DNA of 64,000 bases from UBA11986 sp031402435 (GTDB lineage Bacteria > Bacteroidota > Ignavibacteria > UBA10030 > UBA6906), in NCBI GenBank assembly GCA_031402435.1, contig JANNSJ010000006.1, positions 4,665-68,664 of the forward strand, read 5' to 3'. Under the pieces are notes generated by a model. That model did not search any database, was not told where the DNA came from, and was given only the letters and a program-made list of their open reading frames with translations. How positions within the stretch are numbered: the first letter of the stretch is position 1; every line of letters starts with the position of its first letter. Positions 8,109-16,147 of this stretch are shown here, in pieces. Made by a program: the position numbers and the translations under genes.

Positions 8109-9434
8109 TTACCTTCTCCCTATGAACACAATGCCACGTGAAGCACCGATATGCCCGACGACCATTACCAAACGATCCGTCACGGCCATTGGACCGAGCG
8201 CGCCACCAGGCAAAGACACTCCACCAAAGTACCGATGCCAGTTAACACCGTTGAAGTGAACGATTTCCCCAAATGAACCTGCGACAAAAACATTGTTGAC
8301 CCCAGTCCCTCTCACACCCCATGAACCAAAACTCGTTACCACTCCATGCGGATAGACTATCCAGGCGGAGTCGCTCAGCATGCGCTTTCGATGAATGCCA
8401 GCACCGACAGCATAGTACTTCATCCCCGGAACAAACCAGATGCTGGCCATATCCGTTGCAAGACCGGCGGTGCTTACAGGGGCAGCTGAGTTACCTTCGA
8501 TCTTGAGAATTCTGCTTTCTTGAGTCTTCGCTGTGTATGTAGAAGCGAGCGCAAGGATTTGCAGCTGACCATTTCGATCATTAGCACCCCAAATATCACG
8601 AACGTCTAACGTTGTGCCGGTCTCCACGCGCTGCCAACTCATACCGTTATAGTGCATGATGTTCCCTCCATCCCCAACAGCATAGATTGAACTTGGGCTG
8701 CCTCCCCATAGTTTCCTGATAGAGAAAGAAACTGGCAAACACATTGTTGTCGTCTGTAAAGTGCCGTTCCATCGCGCAATCTGATCTCCATCCATAGCGA
8801 TCCAAACATCCGTAGCACTAAATGCAAGAACCGAGCTTGTCGGATATGGTGTCGTACCGGACCCGCCACAAATTGTGTAGAATTGAATACGCATTATTGT
8901 CCACGATGCCCCATTCCACCGAGCCACGTTGTAAGCCTGGGGGTCAATCAACCCAGTCGAGTCCCTCAAATACATCTCTCCAACCGCATAAGCAAGTGTA
9001 TCGTTGACAATTGCAATATCGCTGAGCATGCTGCTTGCATCACCAAGCGTATCAACCTCCCAGGTGATGTTGTGGCTCGTGGTATCCATCGTCGTGGCTT
9101 GCACCGAAGAGCTTGCATCAATGGCCATTGAGTCACGGAGCCGTTGTGCAACGAATGAGTAGGTGTGGCGCGGGAGAAGTCCTTCTACTACAAAAACGGA
9201 GTCCGGAGATGGGAGACGGGAAACCGTAACGCGTTGGCCATCTTGCAGTATCGCAATTGTGCGCGGCTCGTTGGCATCGGTGAGCGAGGCTTTGAGCCAG
9301 GCCTCGGTGCAGGAGGCGTCTTCAACTGTTAGCTGGATGGTGGCGATATGGGGCTGTATTGGCTCATCGTCCTTGCAGGAATTGATTAGAGCAACTGCTG
9401 AGAACATCACCACAAACAAGTTCATCCGCTTCAT
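8109..9434 (-). CDS. Surface-lipoprotein-like protein with a WNG-repeat beta-propeller
   Basis: The 441-residue protein starts MKRMNLFVVMFSAVALINSC. This is a lipoprotein signal whose cysteine is followed by KDDE, an acidic stretch like those that send Bacteroidota lipoproteins to the cell surface. A fibronectin-like segment (about 35-125) precedes repeated units of the form WNG..W, AVG..G.I.HYNG..W and FVAGSFGEIVHFNG, as in a six- or seven-bladed propeller. Function is unknown; adhesion or binding is a guess. The start was chosen for its AAGGAG site and signal peptide; an upstream extension to 9611 lacks both. The last ~100 codons are nearly identical to the gene at 63698-64000, so it belongs to a recently duplicated family. 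Confidence 0.75.
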   Translation of the reverse strand: MKRMNLFVVMFSAVALINSCKDDEPIQPHIATIQLTVEDASCTEAWLKASLTDANEPRTIAILQDGQRVTVSRLPSPDSVFVVEGLLPRHTYSFVAQRLRDSMAIDASSSVQATTMDTTSHNITWEVDTLGDASSMLSDIAIVNDTLAYAVGEMYLRDSTGLIDPQAYNVARWNGASWTIMRIQFYTICGGSGTTPYPTSSVLAFSATDVWIAMDGDQIARWNGTLQTTTMCLPVSFSIRKLWGGSPSSIYAVGDGGNIMHYNGMSWQRVETGTTLDVRDIWGANDRNGQLQILALASTYTAKTQESRILKIEGNSAAPVSTAGLATDMASIWFVPGMKYYAVGAGIHRKRMLSDSAWIVYPHGVVTSFGSWGVRGTGVNNVFVAGSFGEIVHFNGVNWHRYFGGVSLPGGALGPMAVTDRLVMVVGHIGASRGIVFIGRR

Positions 9435-9502
9435 CACGGCACTCCTTGACAGATCGTAAATCGGTAATCTTAGGGACAAAACCAGCAAGAACAATGTAAC
9501 AA

Positions 9503-9522
9503 GAGATGAGATGAGATGAGAT
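9503..9522. repeat. Pentanucleotide tandem repeat, four GAGAT units
   Basis: Four perfect head-to-tail copies of GAGAT lie in the predicted untranslated leader of the lipoprotein gene, about 70 bases upstream of its ATG. Short tandem repeats can change copy number by slippage. Confidence 0.8.
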
Positions 9523-9601
9523 GCAATCAATTTCTTACGAATACGCAGCAAACTCTGTGCCGCAGATAACCATGCCGCCGTGAGAATTGAGGGAAACAGA
9601 G

Positions 9602-9631
9602 ATTGTACCATCTCATGCTTGATAAAAACAA
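9602..9631 (-). promoter_or_regulatory. Candidate promoter of the lipoprotein gene
   Basis: TTGTTT (9626-9631), an 18-base spacer and TACAAT (9602-9607) on the minus strand. It would give a leader of about 160 bases containing the GAGAT repeat. Confidence 0.4.
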
Positions 9632-9702
9632 GAGACTTCGTTTCTCAGAAATGAAAGAGGAGGTGCCTGGAATATTTTGCTTTTGAATGACACCCCCGAA
9701 AT

Positions 9703-9738
9703 AAAGAATCCCATCTTTGTTGTAAGATGGGATTCTTT
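9703..9738 (-). terminator. Terminator after glnA
   Basis: A perfect 15-base stem (AAAGAATCCCATCTT and its complement) with a 6-base loop lies 22 bases after the glnA stop. A-runs and T-runs flank both sides, so it may act in both directions. Confidence 0.85.
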
Positions 9739-9759
9739 CAAGAGTATTGTGGTCAACCT

Positions 9760-11190
9760 CTACACGTCGAAGTACAATCCGAACTCATACGGATGAGGAC
9801 GCAAGGCCATAGGCTTTACCTCCCTGTCCATTTTGTACTGGATCCACGTTTCAACAACGTCTTCCGTAAAGACATCGCCGCGAAGCAGGAAGTCATGGTC
9901 ACGCTCCAATGCACGCAGCGATTCTTCAAGCGAACCCGGCGTTGATGGAACGTTCTTCAATTCCTCCGGCTCGAGATCGTAAATGTCCTTGTCCAGTGGT
10001 TCACCCGGATCGATCTTGTTGATGATGCCATCGAGTCCGGCCAGCAACATTGCAGAGAACTGCAGGTACGGGTTGCCTGATGCATCGGGGCAGCGGAATT
10101 CAACTCGTTTCGATTTCGGATTTGATGAATACATCGGAATGCGAACCGATGCGCTTCTGTTGCGCTGCGAGTACGCGAGATTCACGGGCGCTTCGAATCC
10201 GGGCACGAGTCGCTTATACGAGTTCGTCGTTGGATTTGTAATGGCGCAAAGTGCGGGCGCATGCTTCAACAATCCACCGATATAATGCAGCGCCATCTGG
10301 CTGAGGCTTGCGTATCCGTTGCCGTAGAAGAGCGGCTTGCCGGCTTTCCACAAGCTCTGGTGTACGTGCATTCCGGACCCGTTATCGCCGAACAATGGCT
10401 TCGGCATGAATGTGGCGGTCTTCCCTCTCGCGACCGCAGTGTTCTTGATGATGTACTTGAAGAGCATCATATCGTCCGCATGCTTGAGCAACGGCTGGAA
10501 CTTCAAGTCGATTTCCGCCTGGCCGCCACTTGCGACTTCGTGATGCTGCGTTTCGACGTCGAGTCCGGCATTCATCATATTCACCACCATCTCATTCCGG
10601 AGATTCATCTGGTGGTCGGTTGGCGGGACTGGATAATAGCCTTCCTTGTAGCGCGGTTTGTAACCGAGGTTTGGTTTTTCATCACTCCCTGAGTTCCAGC
10701 GGCCTTCGATCGAGTCCACATGGTAGTAACTGTTGTTGCCGTTCGTATCGAAGCGAACATCATCGAAGATGAAGAACTCTGCTTCGGCTCCCATGAATGC
10801 AGTGTCTGCAAGTCCGGTCGAAAGCAAATACTGCTCGGCTTTGTGCGCAACGCCGCGTGCACATCGACTGAATCGTTCCTTCGTCAACGGGTCAACGATG
10901 TCGCAGATGAAGCTGATGGTCTTCACGTCCACGAACGGATCGATGAACGCCGTCTTCGGATCCGGAATCATCAACATGTCGCTCTCGTGGATTACCTTGA
11001 ATCCGCGAATAGATGATCCGTCAAAGCCAAAACCATCTTCGAATGAGTCTTCCTCAAGACGATGGACCGGCACAGTCACGTGTTGCCAGATGCCCGGCAA
11101 GTCGATGAACTTGAAATCCACAAACTTTACGCCCTGGTCTTTAATCATCTTAAAGACTTTGGGAATACTTCCGTCTCCCTTTTTTGCCAT
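9760..11190 (-). CDS. glnA: Glutamine synthetase, type I
   Basis: 476 aa, close to the 470-residue type I enzyme that joins ammonia and glutamate using ATP in a dodecamer. Motifs in order: DLPGIWQHVTVP, the GFDGSSIRGF loop, MGAEAEFFIFDD, the ATP-site segment NGSGMHVHQSLWK, the glutamate-flap region SYKRLVPGFEAPV, and NRSASVRIP. A tyrosine in KDIYDLEPEEL sits where adenylylation occurs in the beta subtype, so control by adenylylation is possible. An Lrp-family regulator lies 80 bases upstream in the same direction and may be cotranscribed with it. A strong hairpin follows. Confidence 0.97.
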   Translation of the reverse strand: MAKKGDGSIPKVFKMIKDQGVKFVDFKFIDLPGIWQHVTVPVHRLEEDSFEDGFGFDGSSIRGFKVIHESDMLMIPDPKTAFIDPFVDVKTISFICDIVDPLTKERFSRCARGVAHKAEQYLLSTGLADTAFMGAEAEFFIFDDVRFDTNGNNSYYHVDSIEGRWNSGSDEKPNLGYKPRYKEGYYPVPPTDHQMNLRNEMVVNMMNAGLDVETQHHEVASGGQAEIDLKFQPLLKHADDMMLFKYIIKNTAVARGKTATFMPKPLFGDNGSGMHVHQSLWKAGKPLFYGNGYASLSQMALHYIGGLLKHAPALCAITNPTTNSYKRLVPGFEAPVNLAYSQRNRSASVRIPMYSSNPKSKRVEFRCPDASGNPYLQFSAMLLAGLDGIINKIDPGEPLDKDIYDLEPEELKNVPSTPGSLEESLRALERDHDFLLRGDVFTEDVVETWIQYKMDREVKPMALRPHPYEFGLYFDV

Positions 11191-11270
11191 GGATGTTCCT
11201 TTTATGATTGGATGAATTGTGTTAAAAGTGTGTCAAACGGTTAGTCGTATTCTTCAGTTCTGTCTCACGA

Positions 11271-11735
11271 TTATTTCGTTGCCTCGACCTTGATGCGTGT
11301 TGTTTCTTTCGAGGTCGAGAGCACAAGGTTTGTTCTTGTGCTTATGACGCCGTTCCAGGCCTGTATCTTGGCAAGCAGTTTCTCAAGGGATGCGGTGTTG
11401 GTTGTTCTCACTTTCAGGAGGTGACTTCCTTCGCCGGTAATCGCATGGCATTCGAGTACTTCATCCAGTGCATTTGCGTGATCAATGAACTGTCCAAAGT
11501 GTTTGGACGAATCCACTGTAACGAAAATGAAGGCAACAATGTCTCTGCCAAGCTTCTTCGCATCAACGAGTGCGTGATATCCGAGAATAACGCCGCTCTC
11601 CTCGAGTTTCTTCAGGCGATCACCTGCCGAAGGAAGTGAGAGTCCCACCGCTTCCGCGAGATCGTTGCGTTTCGTTCTCCCCCTCTTCTGGAGGATCTCG
11701 AGGATCTTGACATCAATTTCATCGATCATTTGCAT
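11271..11735 (-). CDS. Lrp/AsnC family transcription regulator
   Basis: 154 aa with the standard two-part layout. An N-terminal winged helix-turn-helix (IDEIDVKILEILQKRGR, then LAEAVGLSLPSAGDRLKKLEESG) is followed by the alpha/beta RAM ligand domain (FIFVTVDS..., CHAITGEGSHLLKVRT). Members bind amino acids and form octamers. Its place directly upstream of glnA suggests a link to nitrogen or amino acid control, which is inference. It has the best promoter in the window (11797-11825). Confidence 0.93.
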   Translation of the reverse strand: MQMIDEIDVKILEILQKRGRTKRNDLAEAVGLSLPSAGDRLKKLEESGVILGYHALVDAKKLGRDIVAFIFVTVDSSKHFGQFIDHANALDEVLECHAITGEGSHLLKVRTTNTASLEKLLAKIQAWNGVISTRTNLVLSTSKETTRIKVEATK

Positions 11736-11796
11736 GCCAGTTCACCATTGTTCATCAAGCCTTAATAATACAGGCATTTACAATCTTGTGCCTTCC

Positions 11797-11825
11797 AATA
11801 TAAGGCAATGAACACTTGTTGTCAA
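11797..11825 (-). promoter_or_regulatory. Promoter of the Lrp-family gene
   Basis: TTGACA (11820-11825), exactly 17 bases, TATATT (11797-11802) on the minus strand: a near-perfect housekeeping promoter. Confidence 0.75.
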
Positions 11826-11843
11826 GGTTATGGAAATAAAAAA

Positions 11844-11862
11844 CGGGGTTTTCTTAACCCCG
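11844..11862 (-). terminator. Terminator after rpe
   Basis: Stem CGGGGTT / AACCCCG with a 5-base loop, followed on the minus strand by a run of six T. It lies about 30 bases after the rpe stop. Confidence 0.85.
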
Positions 11863-11893
11863 CGTGATTGCCGCCACTTATATGTTCACCAGG

Positions 11894-12553
11894 CTATCCG
11901 GCGTTACTTTTGGCCCGCAATGATGAGATTGCTGACCCAATATCACCTGACCCGAATATAAAATTGCCGGACACGAGTACACTAGCACCTGCTTTCACAA
12001 CTTTCTCCACTGTACTGGCATCAACACCGCCATCGACTTCAAGCAGAACTTCAGGTTTCAGTTGTTTGATCAGATCAGAAGTTTCCCGCAGTTTGTCAAC
12101 GGACCCGGCGATAAATGATTGACCCCCAAACCCGGGATTGACGGACATGATAAGCACCAAGTCAACAAACTTTATGATGTTCTTCAATTGAGAAACAGGC
12201 GTTGCTGGATTGATACACACCCCTGCCATTGCTCCGAGATCTTTGATGCGTTGCACTGTACGATTCAAATGCCTGCACGCTTCGACGTGAACGGTGATGA
12301 TATCGCTGCCTGCGTTTCTGAAATCCTGTACGTACTTGTCTGCATCCTCGATCATGAGGTGAGTATCGAATGGCAGTTTCGTGAGCTTGCGAATGGACTT
12401 GATAAGCGGAGGTCCGAAGGTGATGTTCGGAACAAAGTGTCCATCCATCACGTCAAGGTGAAGCCAGTCTGCACCACCCAGTTCTGCAAGAGCGATTTGA
12501 CCCTTGAGGTCTGAGAAGTCTGCTGAAAGCAATGAAGGAGCAATCTTTACCAT
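11894..12553 (-). CDS. rpe: Ribulose-phosphate 3-epimerase
   Basis: 219 aa, the family length. It has KIAPSLLSADFSDL at the start, the metal-binding HLDVMDGHFVPNITFG, DTHLMIEDADKYV, MSVNPGFGGQSF and LEVDGGVDAST, covering the TIM-barrel active site. It interconverts ribulose- and xylulose-5-phosphate in the pentose phosphate pathway. It lies 7 bases downstream of the PASTA gene and probably shares its transcript. Confidence 0.97.
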   Translation of the reverse strand: MVKIAPSLLSADFSDLKGQIALAELGGADWLHLDVMDGHFVPNITFGPPLIKSIRKLTKLPFDTHLMIEDADKYVQDFRNAGSDIITVHVEACRHLNRTVQRIKDLGAMAGVCINPATPVSQLKNIIKFVDLVLIMSVNPGFGGQSFIAGSVDKLRETSDLIKQLKPEVLLEVDGGVDASTVEKVVKAGASVLVSGNFIFGSGDIGSAISSLRAKSNAG

Positions 12554-12560
12554 AGTCGTT

Positions 12561-13436
12561 TTATTTTTTCGGAACCTGAATTTCTTCTTTTGGCTTGCCA
12601 GCTTTAATGACGAACAGGTCTATCGGTTGTCCCTGTGGCGCTGATTCGCCCGCTCTGGGAAATTGGTCAACAACAGTATTTGGGATGAGATCAAAACTCG
12701 CCTGATACGTGATGTTACCAAGTTTGAGTCCTTGCTGGGCAATGAGCCGTTCGACTTCATTCACGGTCTTTCCCGTAAAGTCAGGGATGGAAGTTTCCTG
12801 CAGGTCCCTTCCCCGACTCACCACTATCATTACAGACGCTCCTTTGGAGACCTTCAGCCCGGGTTGAACAGATTGGTCCATGATCGTACCTGCGGGATAT
12901 GCGTCGGAGGATGCATATTGGACATCACCCATGTGGAGGCCGCTGCGTTCGAGTGTGAACTTCGCATCGCGCATCGACCTTCCTCGTAAACCAGGCACAA
13001 CTACCTGAACCTCGCCACCACTGATCGTGAGATATACACGCCGACCATTCTTTACCACCGCATCAACGTCAGGATTCTGACCTACCACGGTTCCGGCTGG
13101 CGCCTGGCGATCCGGTCGTGTATCTGCTTCAATGGGCGTGAGCTTGTGGCTCTCAAGGATTTTCTTTGCGCTATCGAGAGGGATGCCGACAATGCTGGGA
13201 ACTCTCATCGTCTCACCATGATTAACGTACCAAGGGAGCACTATGTTATTGATGAGGAAGAACGACCCCGCAATGCCCAGCAGGCCATAGAGGAGCTTCC
13301 TGTTCGTGAGGATTGAAAACAGCTTTCTCTTGATCGTTGACCTCGACTTGGAATTGGTAACAGAACGCTGTGAATATACTGAAAGAGCGTTTGAGGCACA
13401 AGCTTCCAGCTTGCGAAACACGTGGATTATTCCCAT
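12561..13436 (-). CDS. Membrane-anchored protein with three PASTA domains
   Basis: A basic cytoplasmic N-terminus of about 45 residues is followed by one membrane segment (LLYGLLGIAGSFFLINNIVL) and three tandem PASTA domains outside the membrane, beginning MRVPSIVGIPLDSAKK, VVVPGLRGRSMRDAK and SIPDFTGKTVNEVERL. PASTA domains bind peptidoglycan in penicillin-binding proteins and Stk kinases, but here there is no kinase or transpeptidase. The end is the charged tail KPKEEIQVPKK. Pairing with rpe is common in this lineage as I recall it. The start is uncertain: the ATG at 13436 is close to a predicted transcription start and lacks a ribosome site. Confidence 0.85.
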   Translation of the reverse strand: MGIIHVFRKLEACASNALSVYSQRSVTNSKSRSTIKRKLFSILTNRKLLYGLLGIAGSFFLINNIVLPWYVNHGETMRVPSIVGIPLDSAKKILESHKLTPIEADTRPDRQAPAGTVVGQNPDVDAVVKNGRRVYLTISGGEVQVVVPGLRGRSMRDAKFTLERSGLHMGDVQYASSDAYPAGTIMDQSVQPGLKVSKGASVMIVVSRGRDLQETSIPDFTGKTVNEVERLIAQQGLKLGNITYQASFDLIPNTVVDQFPRAGESAPQGQPIDLFVIKAGKPKEEIQVPKK

Positions 13437-13439
13437 ATT
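13411..13439 (+). promoter_or_regulatory. Candidate promoter of the nucleotidyltransferase gene
   Basis: TTGCGA (13411-13416), 17 bases, CATATT (13434-13439). It would start near 13446, about 70 bases before the ATG at 13515. Confidence 0.4.
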
Positions 13440-13451
13440 TCATCTGTCCCC

Positions 13452-13481
13452 ATAGTATTAACGTTCTCGATTGCACTACAA
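13452..13481 (-). promoter_or_regulatory. Candidate promoter of the PASTA-rpe pair
   Basis: TTGTAG (13476-13481), 18 bases, TACTAT (13452-13457) on the minus strand. It overlaps the inverted repeat at 13466-13486. Confidence 0.35.
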
Positions 13482-13486
13482 TCGAG
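13466..13486. repeat. Perfect 8-base inverted repeat between divergent genes
   Basis: CTCGATTG and CAATCGAG with a 5-base centre. No T-run follows on either strand, so it is not an obvious terminator. It covers the predicted -35 box of the minus-strand promoter and could be an operator, or a hairpin in the plus-strand leader. Confidence 0.6.
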
Positions 13487-13514
13487 GATATTACTTCATC
13501 TCGGCACACAGACC

Positions 13515-14420
13515 ATGAAGCCGCTCCATACGGAAATCCTGCGGGCACTCTTATATTACGATATCTGGCACTATCCTCTGACTGCAAGGGAATTGTTCGC
13601 GTTCCTCCCTGTCAACTCGATGACGTTTGAGGATTTTGCCCGGAACATTGAAGTCAACGGACCGGGTGCGAACGTGTTCGTTGAAGATGGGCACTACTTT
13701 GTCCGTGGCAAGAGCCCAGCGATTGTCCAGCAGCGGGGGGAAAAGGAACGACATGCCCGCCATCTCTGGAACTGGGCACGTCTCTCAATGCACATTATCA
13801 AGCGGTTCCCATTTGTTCGCGGCGTGTTTGTTTCGGGTGATCTTTCCAAGAATGCCACAAACAGAAATAGCGACGTGGATTTTTTTATCGTCACTGAACC
13901 GAACCGACTCTGGATTACCCGATCATTGCTGATCCTCTTCAAGAAGACCGTCCTTCTTAACAGGAAGAAGTTTTTCTGTCTGAACTATTTTGCCACAACG
14001 GACCACCTCGCTCTGGACGGACAGAACATTTTCCTCGCCACCGAGATTGCACATCTCAAACCGCTTTACAATTCGGAACTGTTTGCACGATACCTTGAAG
14101 CAAACAGGTGGATTGCAGATTACTTCCCAAATTTCAATGTCCAACACCTCCCTCTTCCAAAGACAAACAACCGGCAAAGCATAATACAGAAATTATTTGA
14201 GATGCTCTTCTCTCTCGTGCCAGCGGACAAACTCGACAACTACTTGTTGCAGAGAATGAAAGGCGTGTGGGCACGGCGGTATCCTGAGTATGATGAGAAC
14301 ACGAGGGAAAGGATTTTTCGTTGCACTAAATATGAGTCCCGTGCATACGTCGGTAATTTCGAAGAGAAGGTCCTTGCACTGTACGAACAGAGACTGAGAG
14401 AATTTGGAGTGATGAATTGA
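13515..14420 (+). CDS. Nucleotidyltransferase-fold protein
   Basis: 301 aa. An N-terminal winged-helix-like part (about 1-85, LHTEILRALLYYDIWHYPLT) precedes a nucleotidyltransferase core with VSGDLSKNATNRNSDVDFF. The glycine-serine-like loop and the two aspartates of SDVDFF fit metal binding in the polymerase-beta superfamily. The C-terminal half is helical and basic. The substrate is unknown; related folds transfer nucleotides to proteins, RNA or antibiotics. I chose ATG 13515 because the longer frame to 13422 overlaps the divergent gene's start and would precede the predicted promoter start. It opens the long plus-strand run, with the next small frame overlapping its stop. Confidence 0.75.
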   Translation: MKPLHTEILRALLYYDIWHYPLTARELFAFLPVNSMTFEDFARNIEVNGPGANVFVEDGHYFVRGKSPAIVQQRGEKERHARHLWNWARLSMHIIKRFPFVRGVFVSGDLSKNATNRNSDVDFFIVTEPNRLWITRSLLILFKKTVLLNRKKFFCLNYFATTDHLALDGQNIFLATEIAHLKPLYNSELFARYLEANRWIADYFPNFNVQHLPLPKTNNRQSIIQKLFEMLFSLVPADKLDNYLLQRMKGVWARRYPEYDENTRERIFRCTKYESRAYVGNFEEKVLALYEQRLREFGVMN

Positions 14421-14599
14421 GGGGGTTGCTCTGTGTGGTGTTCCTCTCGGCATTTGTGATGATGACGTCGCCGATTGTTCCGACTGTTTCGATACGAGCG
14501 AACGCGAGAGTTGTGTTCGTTCTTGATGATGACCCGTGGCTGCCACGACAACGAAGGCGACGGCGAAACCACTACACTGGGCGTTCGGCAATACAGTAG
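14417..14599 (+). CDS. Possible small exported basic protein, 60 aa
   Basis: A TTG start overlaps the stop of the preceding gene (TTGA). The peptide has a hydrophobic N-terminus (RGLLCVVFLSAFVMM) like a signal peptide, then VVFVLDDDPWLP and a strongly basic PRQRRRRRNHYTGRS tail. I recognise no family, and the frame could be chance. It is listed because it fills the gap between two genes of the run and has translational coupling. No ribosome site is clear. Confidence 0.35.
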   Translation: MRGLLCVVFLSAFVMMTSPIVPTVSIRANARVVFVLDDDPWLPRQRRRRRNHYTGRSAIQ

Positions 14600-14638
14600 T
14601 TCGTTTTCATTTTTCTACTTTCATTTTTTACTTTAGCC

Positions 14639-16099
14639 TTGACCGACATTCTCTTTACACATTCCTATTTCCTCTACTTCGATCCGAAGGAGTACAAGGC
14701 AATGATGCCGTACCCTCCGCTCGGAACGTTGTACGCTGCAAGTGCAACGCGCAACGCGGGATATTCGGTGGCGCTCTTTGATAGCATGCTTGCCATGAGC
14801 GAAGAAGAGATCGTTCCTCATCTTCACAAACACAAGCCAAAGGTTGTCGTTATTTATGATGACGACTTCAACTACCTCACCAAGATGTGCCTGACAAGGA
14901 TGCGTGAAGCGGCGTTCAAGATGGCGGAGATTGCGAAGCGTGAAGGCTGCATCGTTATCGTGCATGGCTCCGACTCGGTTGATCACCTTCAGGAGTACTT
15001 TGCTCATGCGGCAGACTTTGTCATCTGTGGCGAAGGAGAACAGACACTGGTCGAAACGCTCGCTCACATCTTAAGAAAAGATGAGGTGAAGGAGTCAATC
15101 AACGGACTTGCGTATATGAGGGATGGGGACGTTCAGCATAACGCCGAACGTTCAGCTGTCAAGGATCTCGACACAATCCCCTTCCCTGCGTGGGATCTTG
15201 TTGACATAGAGCGTTATCGAAGTGCCTGGATGAAGCGCCATGGCTACTTTTCCGTAAACATGGTGACAACGCGCGGTTGCCCGTACCATTGCAACTGGTG
15301 CGCGAAGCCAGTGTATGGACAGGTATACAACTCCCGTTCTCCTCACAATGTAGTTGAGGAAATGAAGTGGCTGAAACAGGCTGTGAAGCCCGACCACATC
15401 TGGTTCTGCGATGACATCTTCGGACTGAAGCCAGGCTGGGTGGTAACATTCAGCGAGGAAGTCGTGAAGGAAAACGCCATTATCCCGTTCAAGTGTCTTG
15501 CCCGGGTCGATCTTTTGTTGAAGGAGAACGCCATCGAGAACTTGCGTAAAGCGGGCTGCAAAACAGTGTGGGCTGGCGCTGAGAGTGGTTCCCAAAAGAT
15601 TCTGGATGCAATGGACAAAGGAACCACTGTCGAGCAGATCTACGAAGCAAGCCGCAAGTTGAAGCAAGCAGGAATTCGAGTGGGGTTCTTTCTCCAGTAC
15701 GGCTATCCCGGTGAGACGCGGGAGGATATTGATTTGACTTTGAAGATGGTGAAGGATTGTTTACCCGATGAAATAGGCATCTCGGTCTCCTATCCCCTTC
15801 CCGGCACGAAGTTCTTCGAAAACGTGAAAGCCCAGATGCATGACAAACACAACTGGACCGACAGTCAGGACCTCGCCATGATGTTTGCCGGCACATACAC
15901 TCCGGACTTTTACCGCGTGCTGCACAAAGTAACACACAAGAGGTTCAGGATTGCACAGAGCAAGCACATTCTCAAGAGTACTTTAATGCAACCGTGGCGC
16001 GTTACACCCGAGAAGGCAAGAAGGCTAGCCGCGGCCGTGTATCACCGGGCCACGCTACGAAAGTTGGAAAATGAATTGGCATTCTTGGCGAAGCGATAG
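14639..16099 (+). CDS. B12-binding-domain radical SAM protein
   Basis: 486 aa. The N-terminal Rossmann-like cobalamin-binding-type domain (about 1-160, PPLGTLYAASATRNAGYSV, ICGEGEQTLVETL) lacks the DxHxxG histidine, so cobalamin would be bound base-off if at all. The radical SAM domain carries the 4Fe-4S motif CPYHCNWC in TTRGCPYHCNWCAKP, then FCDDIFGL and the GAESGSQKIL and YGYPGETREDI segments. Such proteins methylate or rearrange unactivated carbons. The substrate is unknown; the location at the head of a glycan-like locus suggests lipid or sugar modification, which is inference. It starts at a TTG without a clear ribosome site. Confidence 0.85.
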   Translation: MTDILFTHSYFLYFDPKEYKAMMPYPPLGTLYAASATRNAGYSVALFDSMLAMSEEEIVPHLHKHKPKVVVIYDDDFNYLTKMCLTRMREAAFKMAEIAKREGCIVIVHGSDSVDHLQEYFAHAADFVICGEGEQTLVETLAHILRKDEVKESINGLAYMRDGDVQHNAERSAVKDLDTIPFPAWDLVDIERYRSAWMKRHGYFSVNMVTTRGCPYHCNWCAKPVYGQVYNSRSPHNVVEEMKWLKQAVKPDHIWFCDDIFGLKPGWVVTFSEEVVKENAIIPFKCLARVDLLLKENAIENLRKAGCKTVWAGAESGSQKILDAMDKGTTVEQIYEASRKLKQAGIRVGFFLQYGYPGETREDIDLTLKMVKDCLPDEIGISVSYPLPGTKFFENVKAQMHDKHNWTDSQDLAMMFAGTYTPDFYRVLHKVTHKRFRIAQSKHILKSTLMQPWRVTPEKARRLAAAVYHRATLRKLENELAFLAKR

Positions 16100-16147
16100 A
16101 ATCGTTAGACGTCGTTAATTATTGCAAAACTATTCTGGAGAAGATGT

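Larger units (their letters stand above)
9435..9702. other. Gene-free leader region upstream of the lipoprotein gene
   Basis: Between the lipoprotein start and the glnA terminator there is no convincing gene. It holds a candidate promoter (9602-9631), a GAGAT tandem repeat (9503-9522), and an open extension of the lipoprotein frame up to 9611 without a ribosome site. Confidence 0.5.

Noticed and set aside
9503..9522. CRISPR-like repeat
   Set aside because: The units are 5 bases and adjacent without spacers; this is a simple tandem repeat. No other spaced repeats were found in the window.
9435..9611. N-terminal extension of the lipoprotein
   Set aside because: It would bury the lipoprotein signal 60 residues deep and has no ribosome site; the ATG at 9434 has AAGGAG and a proper signal peptide.
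10261..10692. 143-aa frame opposite glnA
   Set aside because: It is the antisense shadow of a highly conserved gene, with no start signals and no recognisable protein features.
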